A DNA stretch of 64,000 nt, from the NCBI RefSeq assembly GCF_009696485.1, contig NZ_VULY01000018.1:1852001-1916000 (forward strand). The letters are read 5' to 3'. The notes under the pieces are model-generated. The model saw only the letters and a list, made by a program, of their open reading frames with translations. It was not told the DNA's origin and made no database searches. A program made the translations under genes and the position numbers. Every line of letters begins with the position of its first letter. The stretch's first letter is position 1. This DNA is from Suipraeoptans intestinalis. Its GTDB lineage: Bacteria > Bacillota > Clostridia > Lachnospirales > Lachnospiraceae. This document shows positions 31,182-39,020 of this stretch, in pieces.

Positions 31182-32594
31182 ATGGTTAACGGATTGAGTG
31201 GTGAGAGGATGCTGATAGGACTGGCGGTTGGAATCGCAGTCCTGATCTTCCTGGTATTAAAAACAAAAGTGCAGGCATTTCTGGCGCTGATCATCTGTAC
31301 GGTGATCGTGGGCGTGGTAGGCGGAATGCCGCTGATCAACACAATGATCGAAGTAGACGGAGTACAAAAACCCTTCGGGATCGTCAATTCCATCACGACA
31401 GGATTTGGAGGAACCCTGGGAAATATCGGTATCATTATCGGCTTTGGAGTTATGATGGGACAGATTTTCGAGGTGACCGGAGCCGCTAAGACGATGGCAC
31501 AGACCTTCCTGAAGTTGTTTGGGAAGAAAAGAGAAGAAGAGGCACTGGCGATCACGGGATTTCTGGTATCCATTCCCATTTTCTGCGACTCGGGCTTTGT
31601 GGTACTGGCGCCTATCGCAAAAGCGATCTCAAAAGTAACGAAGAAATCGGTGATCGGACTGGGTGTGGCACTGGCGGCCGGACTGGTGATCACCCATTCC
31701 CTGGTTCCTCCGACACCGGGACCGCTGGGTGTGTGCGGAATCTTTGGAATTGACGTGGGAAAATTCATTCTTATGACGATCCTGCTTGCTATCCCTATGA
31801 CAGTTGCGTGTATCGCTTACGGAAGACTCTATCTGTCAAAGAAATTTTACCGGATCCCCAACGAAGAAGGCGTGATCGAAGAGCGTCCTTACGAGGAGCC
31901 GGATTATGAAAATGCATTTGCAATGACGGAAGAAAAGCTGCCGGGTGTATTTGCATCCTTTATGCCGCTTCTGCTTCCCATTATCCTGATCCTGATCAAT
32001 ACGGTGGCAACTGCGCTGGGCAAGACCGGCGGGATCATGGAAGTTCTTGTGTTCTGCGGACAGCCTATCGTGGCAGTAGGACTGGGACTATTAGCGGCGA
32101 TCTTTACGCTGGGCAGGACGCTGAACCGCCATGATGCTGTCATGGAAATGGAAAAGGGAATGATGTCGGCAGGCATCATCATGCTGGTAACCGGAGGCGG
32201 AGGCGCTTTAGGACAGATCATCAAAGATTCAGGACTTGGCAACTTCATGGCAGAAGGTCTGGCACAGACGGCGATCCCCATTGTGATCCTGCCGCTTCTG
32301 ATCTCTACGGCAATGCGGTTTATCCAGGGCTCCGGAACGGTAGCCATGACCACCGCGGCAAGTATTTCTGCCCCCATCATCGTAGCAGCCGGTGCAAATC
32401 CTCTGCTGGGAGCGATCGCATGCTGTGTAGGATCCCTGTTCTTCGGATACTTTAACGACAGCTACTTCTGGGTAGTCAACAGGACGCTGGGCGTCAGGGA
32501 AGCAAAAGAACAGCTGACCATCTGGTCTGTGACCTCCACCATTGCGTGGGCAGTAGGTGTGGTGGAAGTACTTGTACTCAATATCTTTATGTAG
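31182..32594 (+). CDS. GntP family sugar-acid permease
   Basis: A 470-residue inner-membrane transporter with about 12 hydrophobic segments. Family marks include GFGGTLGNIGIIIGFGVMMG (glycine-rich), the conserved SLVPPTPGPLG loop, and RFIQGSGTVAMTTAA. GntP proteins import gluconate and related aldonates with protons. Start ATG 31182 follows AGAGGAGA; the frame extends upstream into pdxA2 but without family similarity. Cognate uptake system for the acid handled by the two kinases and PdxA2. Confidence 0.92.
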   Translation: MVNGLSGERMLIGLAVGIAVLIFLVLKTKVQAFLALIICTVIVGVVGGMPLINTMIEVDGVQKPFGIVNSITTGFGGTLGNIGIIIGFGVMMGQIFEVTGAAKTMAQTFLKLFGKKREEEALAITGFLVSIPIFCDSGFVVLAPIAKAISKVTKKSVIGLGVALAAGLVITHSLVPPTPGPLGVCGIFGIDVGKFILMTILLAIPMTVACIAYGRLYLSKKFYRIPNEEGVIEERPYEEPDYENAFAMTEEKLPGVFASFMPLLLPIILILINTVATALGKTGGIMEVLVFCGQPIVAVGLGLLAAIFTLGRTLNRHDAVMEMEKGMMSAGIIMLVTGGGGALGQIIKDSGLGNFMAEGLAQTAIPIVILPLLISTAMRFIQGSGTVAMTTAASISAPIIVAAGANPLLGAIACCVGSLFFGYFNDSYFWVVNRTLGVREAKEQLTIWSVTSTIAWAVGVVEVLVLNIFM

Positions 32595-32605
32595 ATCGAA
32601 ACATA

Positions 32606-32642
32606 TGGTATAATTACAGCGGAGGAGAGATTCCTCCGCTGT
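32606..32642 (+). promoter_or_regulatory. extended -10 promoter and 5' stem-loop upstream of deoR
   Basis: TGGTATAAT (32606-32614) is an extended -10. Immediately after it, a perfect 11-bp stem ACAGCGGAGGA/TCCTCCGCTGT (32616-32626 and 32632-32642) with a 5-base loop would form at the very 5' end of the RNA. It has no T tract, so it is not a typical terminator for the permease gene. Confidence 0.5.
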
Positions 32643-32750
32643 TGACGTGATACGGGACAGAGCGTGTGGCAGAGACTGCTGGCGTGACAGAAGACGGGGC
32701 GTGGATTTGGGGCCGATGGTGTTAAGGTCGAAAGGTAAGAGGTGGATCAG

Positions 32751-33512
32751 ATGCTCAGAGTAGAGAGACAGGCGAAGATCGTACAACTTCTGCAGACCAG
32801 AGGAAGTCTGCAGGTGGAAGAGCTGGCAAAGGAACTGGGAGTCAGTCCTATGACGATCCGGCGTGATCTGGGGACGCTGGAAGAACACAACAAGGTGGAA
32901 AGATATCACGGCGGGGCCGTGGCAAAGCAGGAAGAATCCTATGCCCGGAAAAAGACCAGTCACCAGGGAGAAAAGGAGAGGATCGCCAGGAGGTGCTTCG
33001 CCTTTATCAAAGAGGGAGACACGGTGTTTCTGGACGCAGGCACCACTACCTATGAGATCGCCAGATTACTGCAGTCGACGCCGGATATCATGGTGGTGAC
33101 CAATGACCTGGAGATCGGGCAGTTGCTGAAGGAAAGCCGGGTACGGCTGTTTCTGTGCGGAGGAGAAGTCCAAAAAAGCACCGGGAGTGTGTTTGATCAA
33201 TACGCCAGGCAGATGCTGGAAAACTTCAAGTTCGACATAGGCTTTTTTGGAGCGGCCTCTATCAACAAAAACTTTGAGGTGACGACGCCTACCATCGAGA
33301 AAATGTGGCTGAAAAGGCAGGTACCCAGGCAATGCTCGGAGTCGTTTCTGGCGGTAGATGCCTCCAAATTTGAAAAACAGTCTATGACAAAGATCAACCA
33401 TTTAGGCGATTATACCGGTGTGATCACAGGAAGAAGGTTTTCCGAGGAAGAAAAAAAGCGGCTGGACGCCATGGGAGCTGTGATCTACGGACTGACGGAG
33501 GAAAGCAGATGA
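32751..33512 (+). CDS. DeoR/GlpR family transcriptional regulator
   Basis: A 253-residue repressor with an N-terminal helix-turn-helix (LQVEELAKELGVSPMTIRRDL, a 21-residue motif abbreviated here to its core VSPMTIRRDL) and the C-terminal DeoRC sensor with FLDAGTTTYEIA and the phosphosugar-binding pattern. DeoR proteins respond to phosphorylated sugars, fitting control by a tetronate phosphate or dihydroxyacetone phosphate. ATG 32751 is preferred because GAGGTGG sits 5 bases upstream; GTG 32742 in the same frame is a poorer choice. It ends the sugar-acid unit. Confidence 0.9.
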   Translation: MLRVERQAKIVQLLQTRGSLQVEELAKELGVSPMTIRRDLGTLEEHNKVERYHGGAVAKQEESYARKKTSHQGEKERIARRCFAFIKEGDTVFLDAGTTTYEIARLLQSTPDIMVVTNDLEIGQLLKESRVRLFLCGGEVQKSTGSVFDQYARQMLENFKFDIGFFGAASINKNFEVTTPTIEKMWLKRQVPRQCSESFLAVDASKFEKQSMTKINHLGDYTGVITGRRFSEEEKKRLDAMGAVIYGLTEESR

Positions 33513-33561
33513 ACAAGGGTGCAGGTGGGGAAATAAAACAACGGGATCCAAATGCAGGACG

Positions 33562-33580
33562 GCCCCTGAATGGAAGGGGC
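33562..33580 (+). terminator. short GC-rich hairpin after deoR
   Basis: GCCCCT (33562-33567) pairs with AGGGGC (33575-33580) around a 7-base loop, without a T tract. It is a weak or partial terminator at best. Confidence 0.35.
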
Positions 33581-33633
33581 AGAAGGCGCAGGATTTCGAT
33601 AAGGAAAGAAGGCGGAGAGCTGTTAAAAAAAGG

Positions 33634-33662
33634 TTGAAAAACAGGCGTCTTTATTATAGAAT
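33634..33662 (+). promoter_or_regulatory. efp promoter
   Basis: TTGAAA (33634-33639) and TAGAAT (33657-33662) are 17 bp apart, 58 bases before ATG 33720. Confidence 0.75.
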
Positions 33663-33719
33663 GGAACAAGTAAAAAGAATGAGAGGTGTCTGCCGGACAC
33701 TGCTTAAGGAGGAATACAA

Positions 33720-34277
33720 ATGGTATCAGCAGGCGATTTTAAAAACGGACTTACTGTGGAGATTGAAGGAAACGTGTACCAGATCATGGAGTTTCAGCAC
33801 GTAAAACCAGGTAAGGGGGCAGCTTTTGTACGTACAAAGCTGAAAAACATCATCAATGGTGGAGTAGTGGAAAAAACGTTCCGTCCTACGGAAAAGTTTG
33901 AAAATGCACATATCGAAAGAAAAGAAATGCAGTATCTGTACAACGACGGAGATCTGTTCTATTTTATGGACACGGCCACATTTGACCAGATTGCGGTCAA
34001 TGCAGACACGGTGGGAGATTCCCTGAAGTTTGTAAAAGAAAATGAAAACGTGAAGCTGAGTTCCTATCAAGGTAGTGTGTTTGCCATTGAGCCGCCTCTT
34101 AGCGTGGAGCTTCTGATCGTGGAGACAGAGCCGGGATTCAAGGGAGATACGGCACAGGGTGCGACAAAGCCGGCTATCGTAGAGACGGGGGCACAGGTTA
34201 TGGTTCCTCTGTTTGTAGAACAGGAAGACAAGATCAAAATCGATACACGTACCGGAGAGTATCTTTCCAGAGCATAA
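33720..34277 (+). CDS. efp: elongation factor P
   Basis: EF-P rescues ribosomes stalled at polyproline stretches. The 185-residue product has the KOW-like N-terminal domain with the tip loop PGKGAAF (Lys32 at the modification position) and two OB-fold domains, ending in [18 protein letters not shown] precedes the ATG. It is a single-gene unit with its own promoter and terminator. It may matter for translation of the proline-rich surface proteins encoded downstream, which is only an inference. Confidence 0.97.
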   Translation: MVSAGDFKNGLTVEIEGNVYQIMEFQHVKPGKGAAFVRTKLKNIINGGVVEKTFRPTEKFENAHIERKEMQYLYNDGDLFYFMDTATFDQIAVNADTVGDSLKFVKENENVKLSSYQGSVFAIEPPLSVELLIVETEPGFKGDTAQGATKPAIVETGAQVMVPLFVEQEDKIKIDTRTGEYLSRA

Positions 34278-34343
34278 GGGATCTTAGGCGATGCCGGGAA
34301 ACACCGGCAGTCTGACGATGCATATGAAGTAAGAATAAGAGAA

Positions 34344-34374
34344 AAAGACCTTGCATTTTCAGCAGGGTCTTTTT
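34344..34374 (+). terminator. efp terminator
   Basis: AAAGACCTTGC (34344-34354) pairs with GCAGGGTCTTT (34362-34372) through one G-T pair, followed by T residues. Confidence 0.88.
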
Positions 34375-34550
34375 ATAATGATAACACCATAGTAATTCAA
34401 ATCATAGTTTTAGACAGATCAGGTATCGGGATTCCCATCAGGCTTTTATCGAAGCAAGGTTCAGTGAACTTTTACAGTGATAAGCAGAGAGAAGGAGACC
34501 TCTGTGTCCATTCAAAAAAGATGCGAGGTCTGGATATTGGAAGCTTGAAT

Positions 34551-34600
34551 ATTCAAAATTTGGACATGTAAAATTCAGAGATTCAAAAATTGGACGTATG
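34551..34600 (+). repeat. paired 15-base direct repeats, 30 bp apart
   Basis: ATTCAAAATTTGGAC (34551-34565) and ATTCAAAAATTGGAC (34581-34595) differ at one base and start exactly 30 bp apart, about three helical turns. They lie in the 637-base gap before the surface island and may be regulator-binding sites. No promoter was confidently placed next to them. Confidence 0.5.
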
Positions 34601-34682
34601 TGCAGTCGGTATGCCGGTCTGGGTCCGGGTTATCCGGCAATATTTCCAAAAACAGATCAGAATTCTCCGACAACAATCAGCC

Positions 34683-34860
34683 AATCAAAACAAACAAATC
34701 TCTAAAGGACAAATCAAAACAGGCAGATCCATGAATCAAAATGAACAAATCTAAGGAACAAATCAAAACAGACAGATCCATGAATCAAAACAAACAAATT
34801 TCTAACAAACAAATCTCCAAGGAACAAATCGAAACAGACAAATCAACCAATCAGAACCCA
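34683..34860 (+). repeat. A/C-rich imperfect tandem repeat, leader of the surface island
   Basis: Three degenerate units starting at 34683, 34734 and 34783 (lengths 51, 49 and 66 bases) share AATCAAAACAAACAAATC, GGAACAAATCAAAACAGACA and CAGATCCATG blocks; a fourth partial unit starts near 34849. The third unit carries an internal ACAAACAAATC duplication. The strand is very poor in G and T and has no stop-free coding sense. It ends 54 bases before the DUF5688 gene, so it may be an unstructured 5' leader. Confidence 0.7.
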
Positions 34861-34914
34861 AACGATTATCAGAAAACGACAGCGAACAAGTCGCAAGGAA
34901 AGAAAGGAGTGTAA

Positions 34915-35838
34915 ATGACAGACAGTGCATTTGCAAATAGGCTGCGGGAACAGGTGCAGGAGCTTCTGGGAACCGGAGTCAGGGTAACCTTATGCCATTC
35001 TCCTGGTGGAGAAGAAAAAACAGGGCTGATGTTTCAGGGGGAACAGGATATTGCAAGACCTGTCCTCTATCTGGAAACATTTTGCGGAGAAAAGGAAGAA
35101 GACAGTCTGGAAGAGCTGGCGAGAAAGATCGCGCTTTGGTATGCAGACACCATAGACCAGGAGAGGATGCCATGTGCATTTCCGATAGAGTATTCTTCCG
35201 CCAGGAACAATCTGGTCGTAAAGCTGCTTGGCAAAAAAGAAGCAGAGAAGCTGCCGGAGCAGGTGGTTTCTCAGAAATATCTGGATTTTGTGATGGTATT
35301 CGACCTTCTTCTTGCCATGCAGGAAGAAACCTGTGTAACTTGTCGAATCAGACGGGAACATCTGGAAAAATGGAATATAGATATAAAAAGATTACTTTTT
35401 GATGCGGAAGCAGCCACAAGAAGAAAATTTCCCGCCCTGTTTCAGACGATGGAGGAAGTCATAGCGTCTTTGGTTAATTGTGCAGCTATTCCGGTCAAAG
35501 AGCAGATCTATGTCCTGACCAATGAAAGGAAATATTGGGGTGCTGCTACTCTTTTGTATAAAGGGTGCCTGGAAGAAATCGGGAACAGGCTACAGGAGGA
35601 TTATTATGTGATCCTCTCCAGTGTCCATGAGGTCATTCTTTTGCCGGTTTCCAGAGCGCCGGCCTGTGACCGGATCAATCAGATGATACAGGAAGTCAAC
35701 GAGACGCAATTAAAAGAGGAAGAAGTGCTGGGAGATACTGCCTACTATTATGACAGAGTAAAAAAGGAATTGAGAAGGGCGGGATCCGATGCGGAAAAAG
35801 GAGGAACTATTGAAACAGACAATCACATGGAAAACTAA
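34915..35838 (+). CDS. DUF5688 family protein
   Basis: A 307-residue soluble protein without signal peptide or membrane segment. The central and C-terminal parts contain the segments I recognise from DUF5688 proteins of Lachnospiraceae, such as IYVLTNERKYWGAATLLYKG (LTN plus GA-x2-LLY-x-G) followed by the EEIGNRL region. The function of the family is unknown; members are common in gut Clostridia, often in many copies. AAAGGAG precedes ATG 34915. Its last 50 bases overlap the following adhesin gene in another frame, which implies co-transcription and possibly coupled translation. Confidence 0.82.
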   Translation: MTDSAFANRLREQVQELLGTGVRVTLCHSPGGEEKTGLMFQGEQDIARPVLYLETFCGEKEEDSLEELARKIALWYADTIDQERMPCAFPIEYSSARNNLVVKLLGKKEAEKLPEQVVSQKYLDFVMVFDLLLAMQEETCVTCRIRREHLEKWNIDIKRLLFDAEAATRRKFPALFQTMEEVIASLVNCAAIPVKEQIYVLTNERKYWGAATLLYKGCLEEIGNRLQEDYYVILSSVHEVILLPVSRAPACDRINQMIQEVNETQLKEEEVLGDTAYYYDRVKKELRRAGSDAEKGGTIETDNHMEN

Positions 35839-38017
35839 GATAAGAAAAGCAGTCGGAATGGGACTGATGATCATGCTTGTGGCAGGGAACTTCTGCCTGC
35901 AAAAGAGCAGGATAGTCCGTGCAGAGGGAGAGCATCAGTTGTCCTTCCTGCGGCAGGAAGTGGCGCACATTTTTTTGAGAGGGGCAGGCGGCGTAGACAG
36001 GGGAGAAATGGAAGAAGCCGTCCTGGCAGTGGATGGAAGGCCGGTTTTTTGCATGGAACCTTATGCGAAGTTTCAGGAAGGAAAAGGGCAGAAGATCCCC
36101 TTGGAAAAGTATCAGGTGGAAGAGTCCCTTCTTAAGAGACTGGGCCTGGAAACTTACTATATCACGCAGTTGAGTCCACAAAAAAACACAGATGCAGGAT
36201 ACATCCTGGCACAGATTCATTTATGGAAAAGTCTGTCTCCCTATAAGGGATGGGACTGCGGCGAAACTTACGCGACTGAATATGTACAGCTTACGCCTGT
36301 GTTTGAGGAAGCACGGCAGTGGGCAGAAAAACACAGCGGGTATTACCAGGTGTGGCTGCAACTTTATCAGGCGACAGGCGGTGGACAGATCACCATGGAG
36401 GTACAGGTAAAAAAGTATGGATCTCTCCGGTTAAGAAAGGAATCGGCGCAGTCAGAGATGACAGAGAAAAACCCTGCCTATAGTCTGGAAGGTGCAGAAT
36501 ATGGAGTATATCAGGAAGGGACAAAAGAACTGGTGGCAACCTTGGTTACGGATAAAACAGGAGAGGCAGAAGTGTTTTTGCCGGAAGGGCGGTATGAAGT
36601 CAAAGAGAGGAAGGCCCCGACGGGATATGCTCTGGATGCCACCGTCTATCCGGTGGAAGTAAAATGGGAGGAAGAGGTTTTGCTAAACAAAGCTTCCCTG
36701 AAGGAGCAGCCACAGTATGAAACAGTGGGACTGTTGCTGGAAAAAACAGATAAGGAAACGGGCAAGCCTGTGTCGCAGGGCGGCGCTTCCCTGGCAGGAG
36801 CCAGATTTGAGGTGGCGTTTTATCCGGGCTATTACAAGGGGAATCCTATAGAAGAAGGGGGAAAGCCGGAAAGGAAATGGATCGTAAAAACAGATAAAAA
36901 GGGACAGGCATTTCTGAGAGAGGAGTACCTCGTTTCGGGAGATGAGCTGTACAGAAATAAGGAGCGGACCCCCGTTCTTCCTCTGGGGACGGTTACGATC
37001 CGGGAAATCAAGCCGCCGGAGGGATATCTTCCGGATCAGGGAGTTTATGTAAGAAAGCTGGTGGGATATGGGAAGGAAGAAAGCGTGCAGCTTTATGAAA
37101 CGGTAAAGATCAGGGAACAGATCATCAGAGGAGACTTAGAAGGCGTCAAGATTGAAGCCTCAACGGCGAGAAGGATGGGAAACGTCCGGTTTCGTATTAC
37201 GTCTGCCTCAACAGGAGAAGCCCATGAGATCCTGACGGATGAAAACGGTTATTTTTCCACGGCGGCAGAGTGGCACCCGCATACAAGGCACACCAATCGG
37301 GGACAGGAGGCAGGAGACGGGATCTGGTTTGGAGGAGGAGAAGCAAAAGATACGGCAGGCGCGCTTCCTTTTGACACCTACATTCTTGACGAATTGGAGG
37401 GGCAGGAAAACCAGGGGAAAAAGCTGATCCAAGGATTGCGGGTGGTTGTATCCAGAGACAGACAAAAGGTGCTTCTGGGAACGATAAGCAATGAGAGCAG
37501 GCCGGAATCTGATTTTTGGATCCGGACACAGGCGCAGGGAAGCAGCGGGAAGAAAGAAATTCTTCCGCAAAAACATCAGACCTTTCAGGATATGGTTGAA
37601 TTTGAGGGAAGGAACATCAAGGACAAGGAAGTGCTGATCCGTGGCCAGGTGATGAGAAAGAGCAGCAGATCTCCTCTGGAAATTAACGGAAAAGAAGTGA
37701 TCACGGAAAAAAGAGTGCGGATTTCCGGAGAAAAAGGGCAGGCAGAACTGGAATTTGAGGTGGATGCTACGGGACTGGCAGGGGAAGAGCTGGTCCTATT
37801 TGAATCTATCTACGACAGCTCCGGAAAGCTTTTGGGAAAAGAGACAGATTACGAAAATCCATCCCAGACGATCCGGGTCCGGCAGCAGGAAGGACCATCT
37901 GTAGGACAGGGGGTAAAAACGGGGGATGTCAATCATCTTTCCCTTCTGATCTCTTTGATAGCTTCCGGTGCAGTGACGGGCTTTGTCTGGAACAGAAGAA
38001 AGGGGATAAAAAAATAG
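35789..38017 (+). CDS. thioester-domain, CnaB and ester-bond domain surface adhesin with KTGD sorting signal
   Basis: A 742-residue exported adhesin. A signal peptide (about 1-45) is followed by a thioester domain: Cys88 in VFCMEP and Gln142 in the AQIHLW motif can form the internal thioester used for covalent attachment to host amines. Three CnaB/SpaA-like beta domains follow (about 209-293, 313-440 and 451-570; KERKAPTGY and REIKPPEGY mark them). Residues 576-697 look like a T-Q ester-bond domain (Thr580, Gln693, with GLAGEELVLFE). VKTGD (709-713), a membrane helix and an RRKGIKK tail complete it. Start: ATG 35789 is used, but TTG 35810 has a perfect AGGAGG 5 bases upstream and may be the real start, shortening the signal's charged end. 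It overlaps DUF5688 by 50 bases. Confidence 0.85.
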   Translation: MRKKEELLKQTITWKTKIRKAVGMGLMIMLVAGNFCLQKSRIVRAEGEHQLSFLRQEVAHIFLRGAGGVDRGEMEEAVLAVDGRPVFCMEPYAKFQEGKGQKIPLEKYQVEESLLKRLGLETYYITQLSPQKNTDAGYILAQIHLWKSLSPYKGWDCGETYATEYVQLTPVFEEARQWAEKHSGYYQVWLQLYQATGGGQITMEVQVKKYGSLRLRKESAQSEMTEKNPAYSLEGAEYGVYQEGTKELVATLVTDKTGEAEVFLPEGRYEVKERKAPTGYALDATVYPVEVKWEEEVLLNKASLKEQPQYETVGLLLEKTDKETGKPVSQGGASLAGARFEVAFYPGYYKGNPIEEGGKPERKWIVKTDKKGQAFLREEYLVSGDELYRNKERTPVLPLGTVTIREIKPPEGYLPDQGVYVRKLVGYGKEESVQLYETVKIREQIIRGDLEGVKIEASTARRMGNVRFRITSASTGEAHEILTDENGYFSTAAEWHPHTRHTNRGQEAGDGIWFGGGEAKDTAGALPFDTYILDELEGQENQGKKLIQGLRVVVSRDRQKVLLGTISNESRPESDFWIRTQAQGSSGKKEILPQKHQTFQDMVEFEGRNIKDKEVLIRGQVMRKSSRSPLEINGKEVITEKRVRISGEKGQAELEFEVDATGLAGEELVLFESIYDSSGKLLGKETDYENPSQTIRVRQQEGPSVGQGVKTGDVNHLSLLISLIASGAVTGFVWNRRKGIKK

Positions 38018-38208
38018 GGATATTTGGAGCAAATGCCTGAAAAATTAAGGTATTGCATGATTGTGTAGCCCTGGGAGAGCAAATGGAAACGGAAGGAAAT
38101 TTTCTTTTCAGAAAAACAGGGGTTTTTTTGAGGTGCTACGATCTTAATTTAAAAATGACCGAGTGCAGACAACTACAAAAAGTTATGGTAGAATGGAGAA
38201 AAGAAGAA

Positions 38209-38457
38209 ATGCCGATAATCAGTATGTTTGCGGGGATGAAGATTTATATGAACTGGAATGAACATAATCCACCGCATATACACATCTTCGCCCAAGAGGG
38301 AGAGGCTTTGATTGATTTGCGGACAGGAGATTTGCTGGAAGGAATCTTGAAAGGCAGGAGGCAACGATTGGTGAAAAGATGGGTATGTTTACATCAGGAA
38401 GAATTGCTACAGATGTGGAACGCGCAAGAATTCATAAGAATTGAACCATTAGGATAG
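38209..38457 (+). CDS. DUF4160 domain protein
   Basis: An 82-residue protein beginning MPIISMFAGMKIYMNWNEH, with the conserved NPPHIHIFAQEGEALIDL stretch and a C-terminal helix, as in DUF4160. It is followed 11 bases later by a DUF2442 gene. The pair is widespread in bacteria and has been considered toxin-antitoxin-like, but a function is not established. ATG 38209 is chosen from the family start; GGAG lies about 11 bases upstream. The frame extends 52 codons further without family similarity. Confidence 0.8.
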   Translation: MPIISMFAGMKIYMNWNEHNPPHIHIFAQEGEALIDLRTGDLLEGILKGRRQRLVKRWVCLHQEELLQMWNAQEFIRIEPLG

Positions 38458-38468
38458 GAGGGATGTAT

Positions 38469-38723
38469 ATGGTATTTCATCATGCGGCAAAAGAACTTAG
38501 GTTATTGGGGGAGGGTGTGTTAGAAGTGGATTTTGTAAATGGAGAGCGCAGGAGATACGATATGAAAGTGTTGATTCCTAAGATTCCATGTATGAAACGA
38601 TTGATTGAAGAGGAAGATTTTTTTCAAAAGGGAGTTTTGTCTCCGGCGGGGTGGGGCATTCGTTGGGATGATGAAGTAGACACAGACATTGAAGAGATTT
38701 ATGTGAATGGTGTGGCAATTTAA
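38469..38723 (+). CDS. DUF2442 domain protein
   Basis: An 84-residue acidic protein: VFHHAAKELRLLGEGVLEVDF, then PKIPCMKRLIEEEDFFQKG, then WGIRWDDEVDTDIEEIYVNG, the usual DUF2442 pattern. ATG 38469 is preferred over ATG 38463 because AGGAGG ends at 38461, too close to the first. It is the partner of DUF4160 and a terminator follows. The two genes interrupt the surface-protein island and may have arrived separately. Confidence 0.8.
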   Translation: MVFHHAAKELRLLGEGVLEVDFVNGERRRYDMKVLIPKIPCMKRLIEEEDFFQKGVLSPAGWGIRWDDEVDTDIEEIYVNGVAI

Positions 38724-38731
38724 GAAAAAGG

Positions 38732-38765
38732 AAACGGGAGGTCTGTATAGGTCTCCCGTTTTTGA
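38732..38765 (+). terminator. terminator of the DUF4160-DUF2442 pair
   Basis: AAACGGGAG (38732-38740) pairs with CTCCCGTTT (38753-38761), followed by T residues. Confidence 0.88.
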
Positions 38766-38949
38766 AGGAAATGAGATAGGAGTAAGAAGAGAACAGGGAA
38801 ACAGCTGTCCTCTTTTTTCTTTTAAAGAGATAGTGTGCACAGCGACTTTTCGTTCTGATATAGAGAGGCAGCTGGTTCATGTTTGAAATATAGATCTTCC
38901 AGGATAAAAAAATATAAAGAAAAATACTTCCGAAGAGAGAAAGAATCCA

Positions 38950-38978
38950 TTGACAATATATATATATATATATATAAT
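38950..38978 (+). promoter_or_regulatory. consensus promoter with a (TA)n repeat filling the spacer
   Basis: TTGACA (38950-38955) and TATAAT (38973-38978) match consensus at all 12 positions. The 17-bp spacer is A(TA)8, and the TA run continues into the -10 as (TA)10 (38957-38976). Gain or loss of one unit changes the spacer to 19 or 15 bp, which should switch transcription down. The gene served starts at 39021. The sequence is seen directly; phase variation is an inference from the known hif fimbrial promoters of Haemophilus influenzae. Confidence 0.88.
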
Positions 38979-39020
38979 GGGTTTCTAAGAAAATATTTAA
39001 AGGAAGAAAGGGAAGCTGCT

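Noticed and set aside
34683..34860. CRISPR array
   Set aside because: The units are degenerate along their whole length, with no constant repeat and unique spacers, and no cas genes are near.
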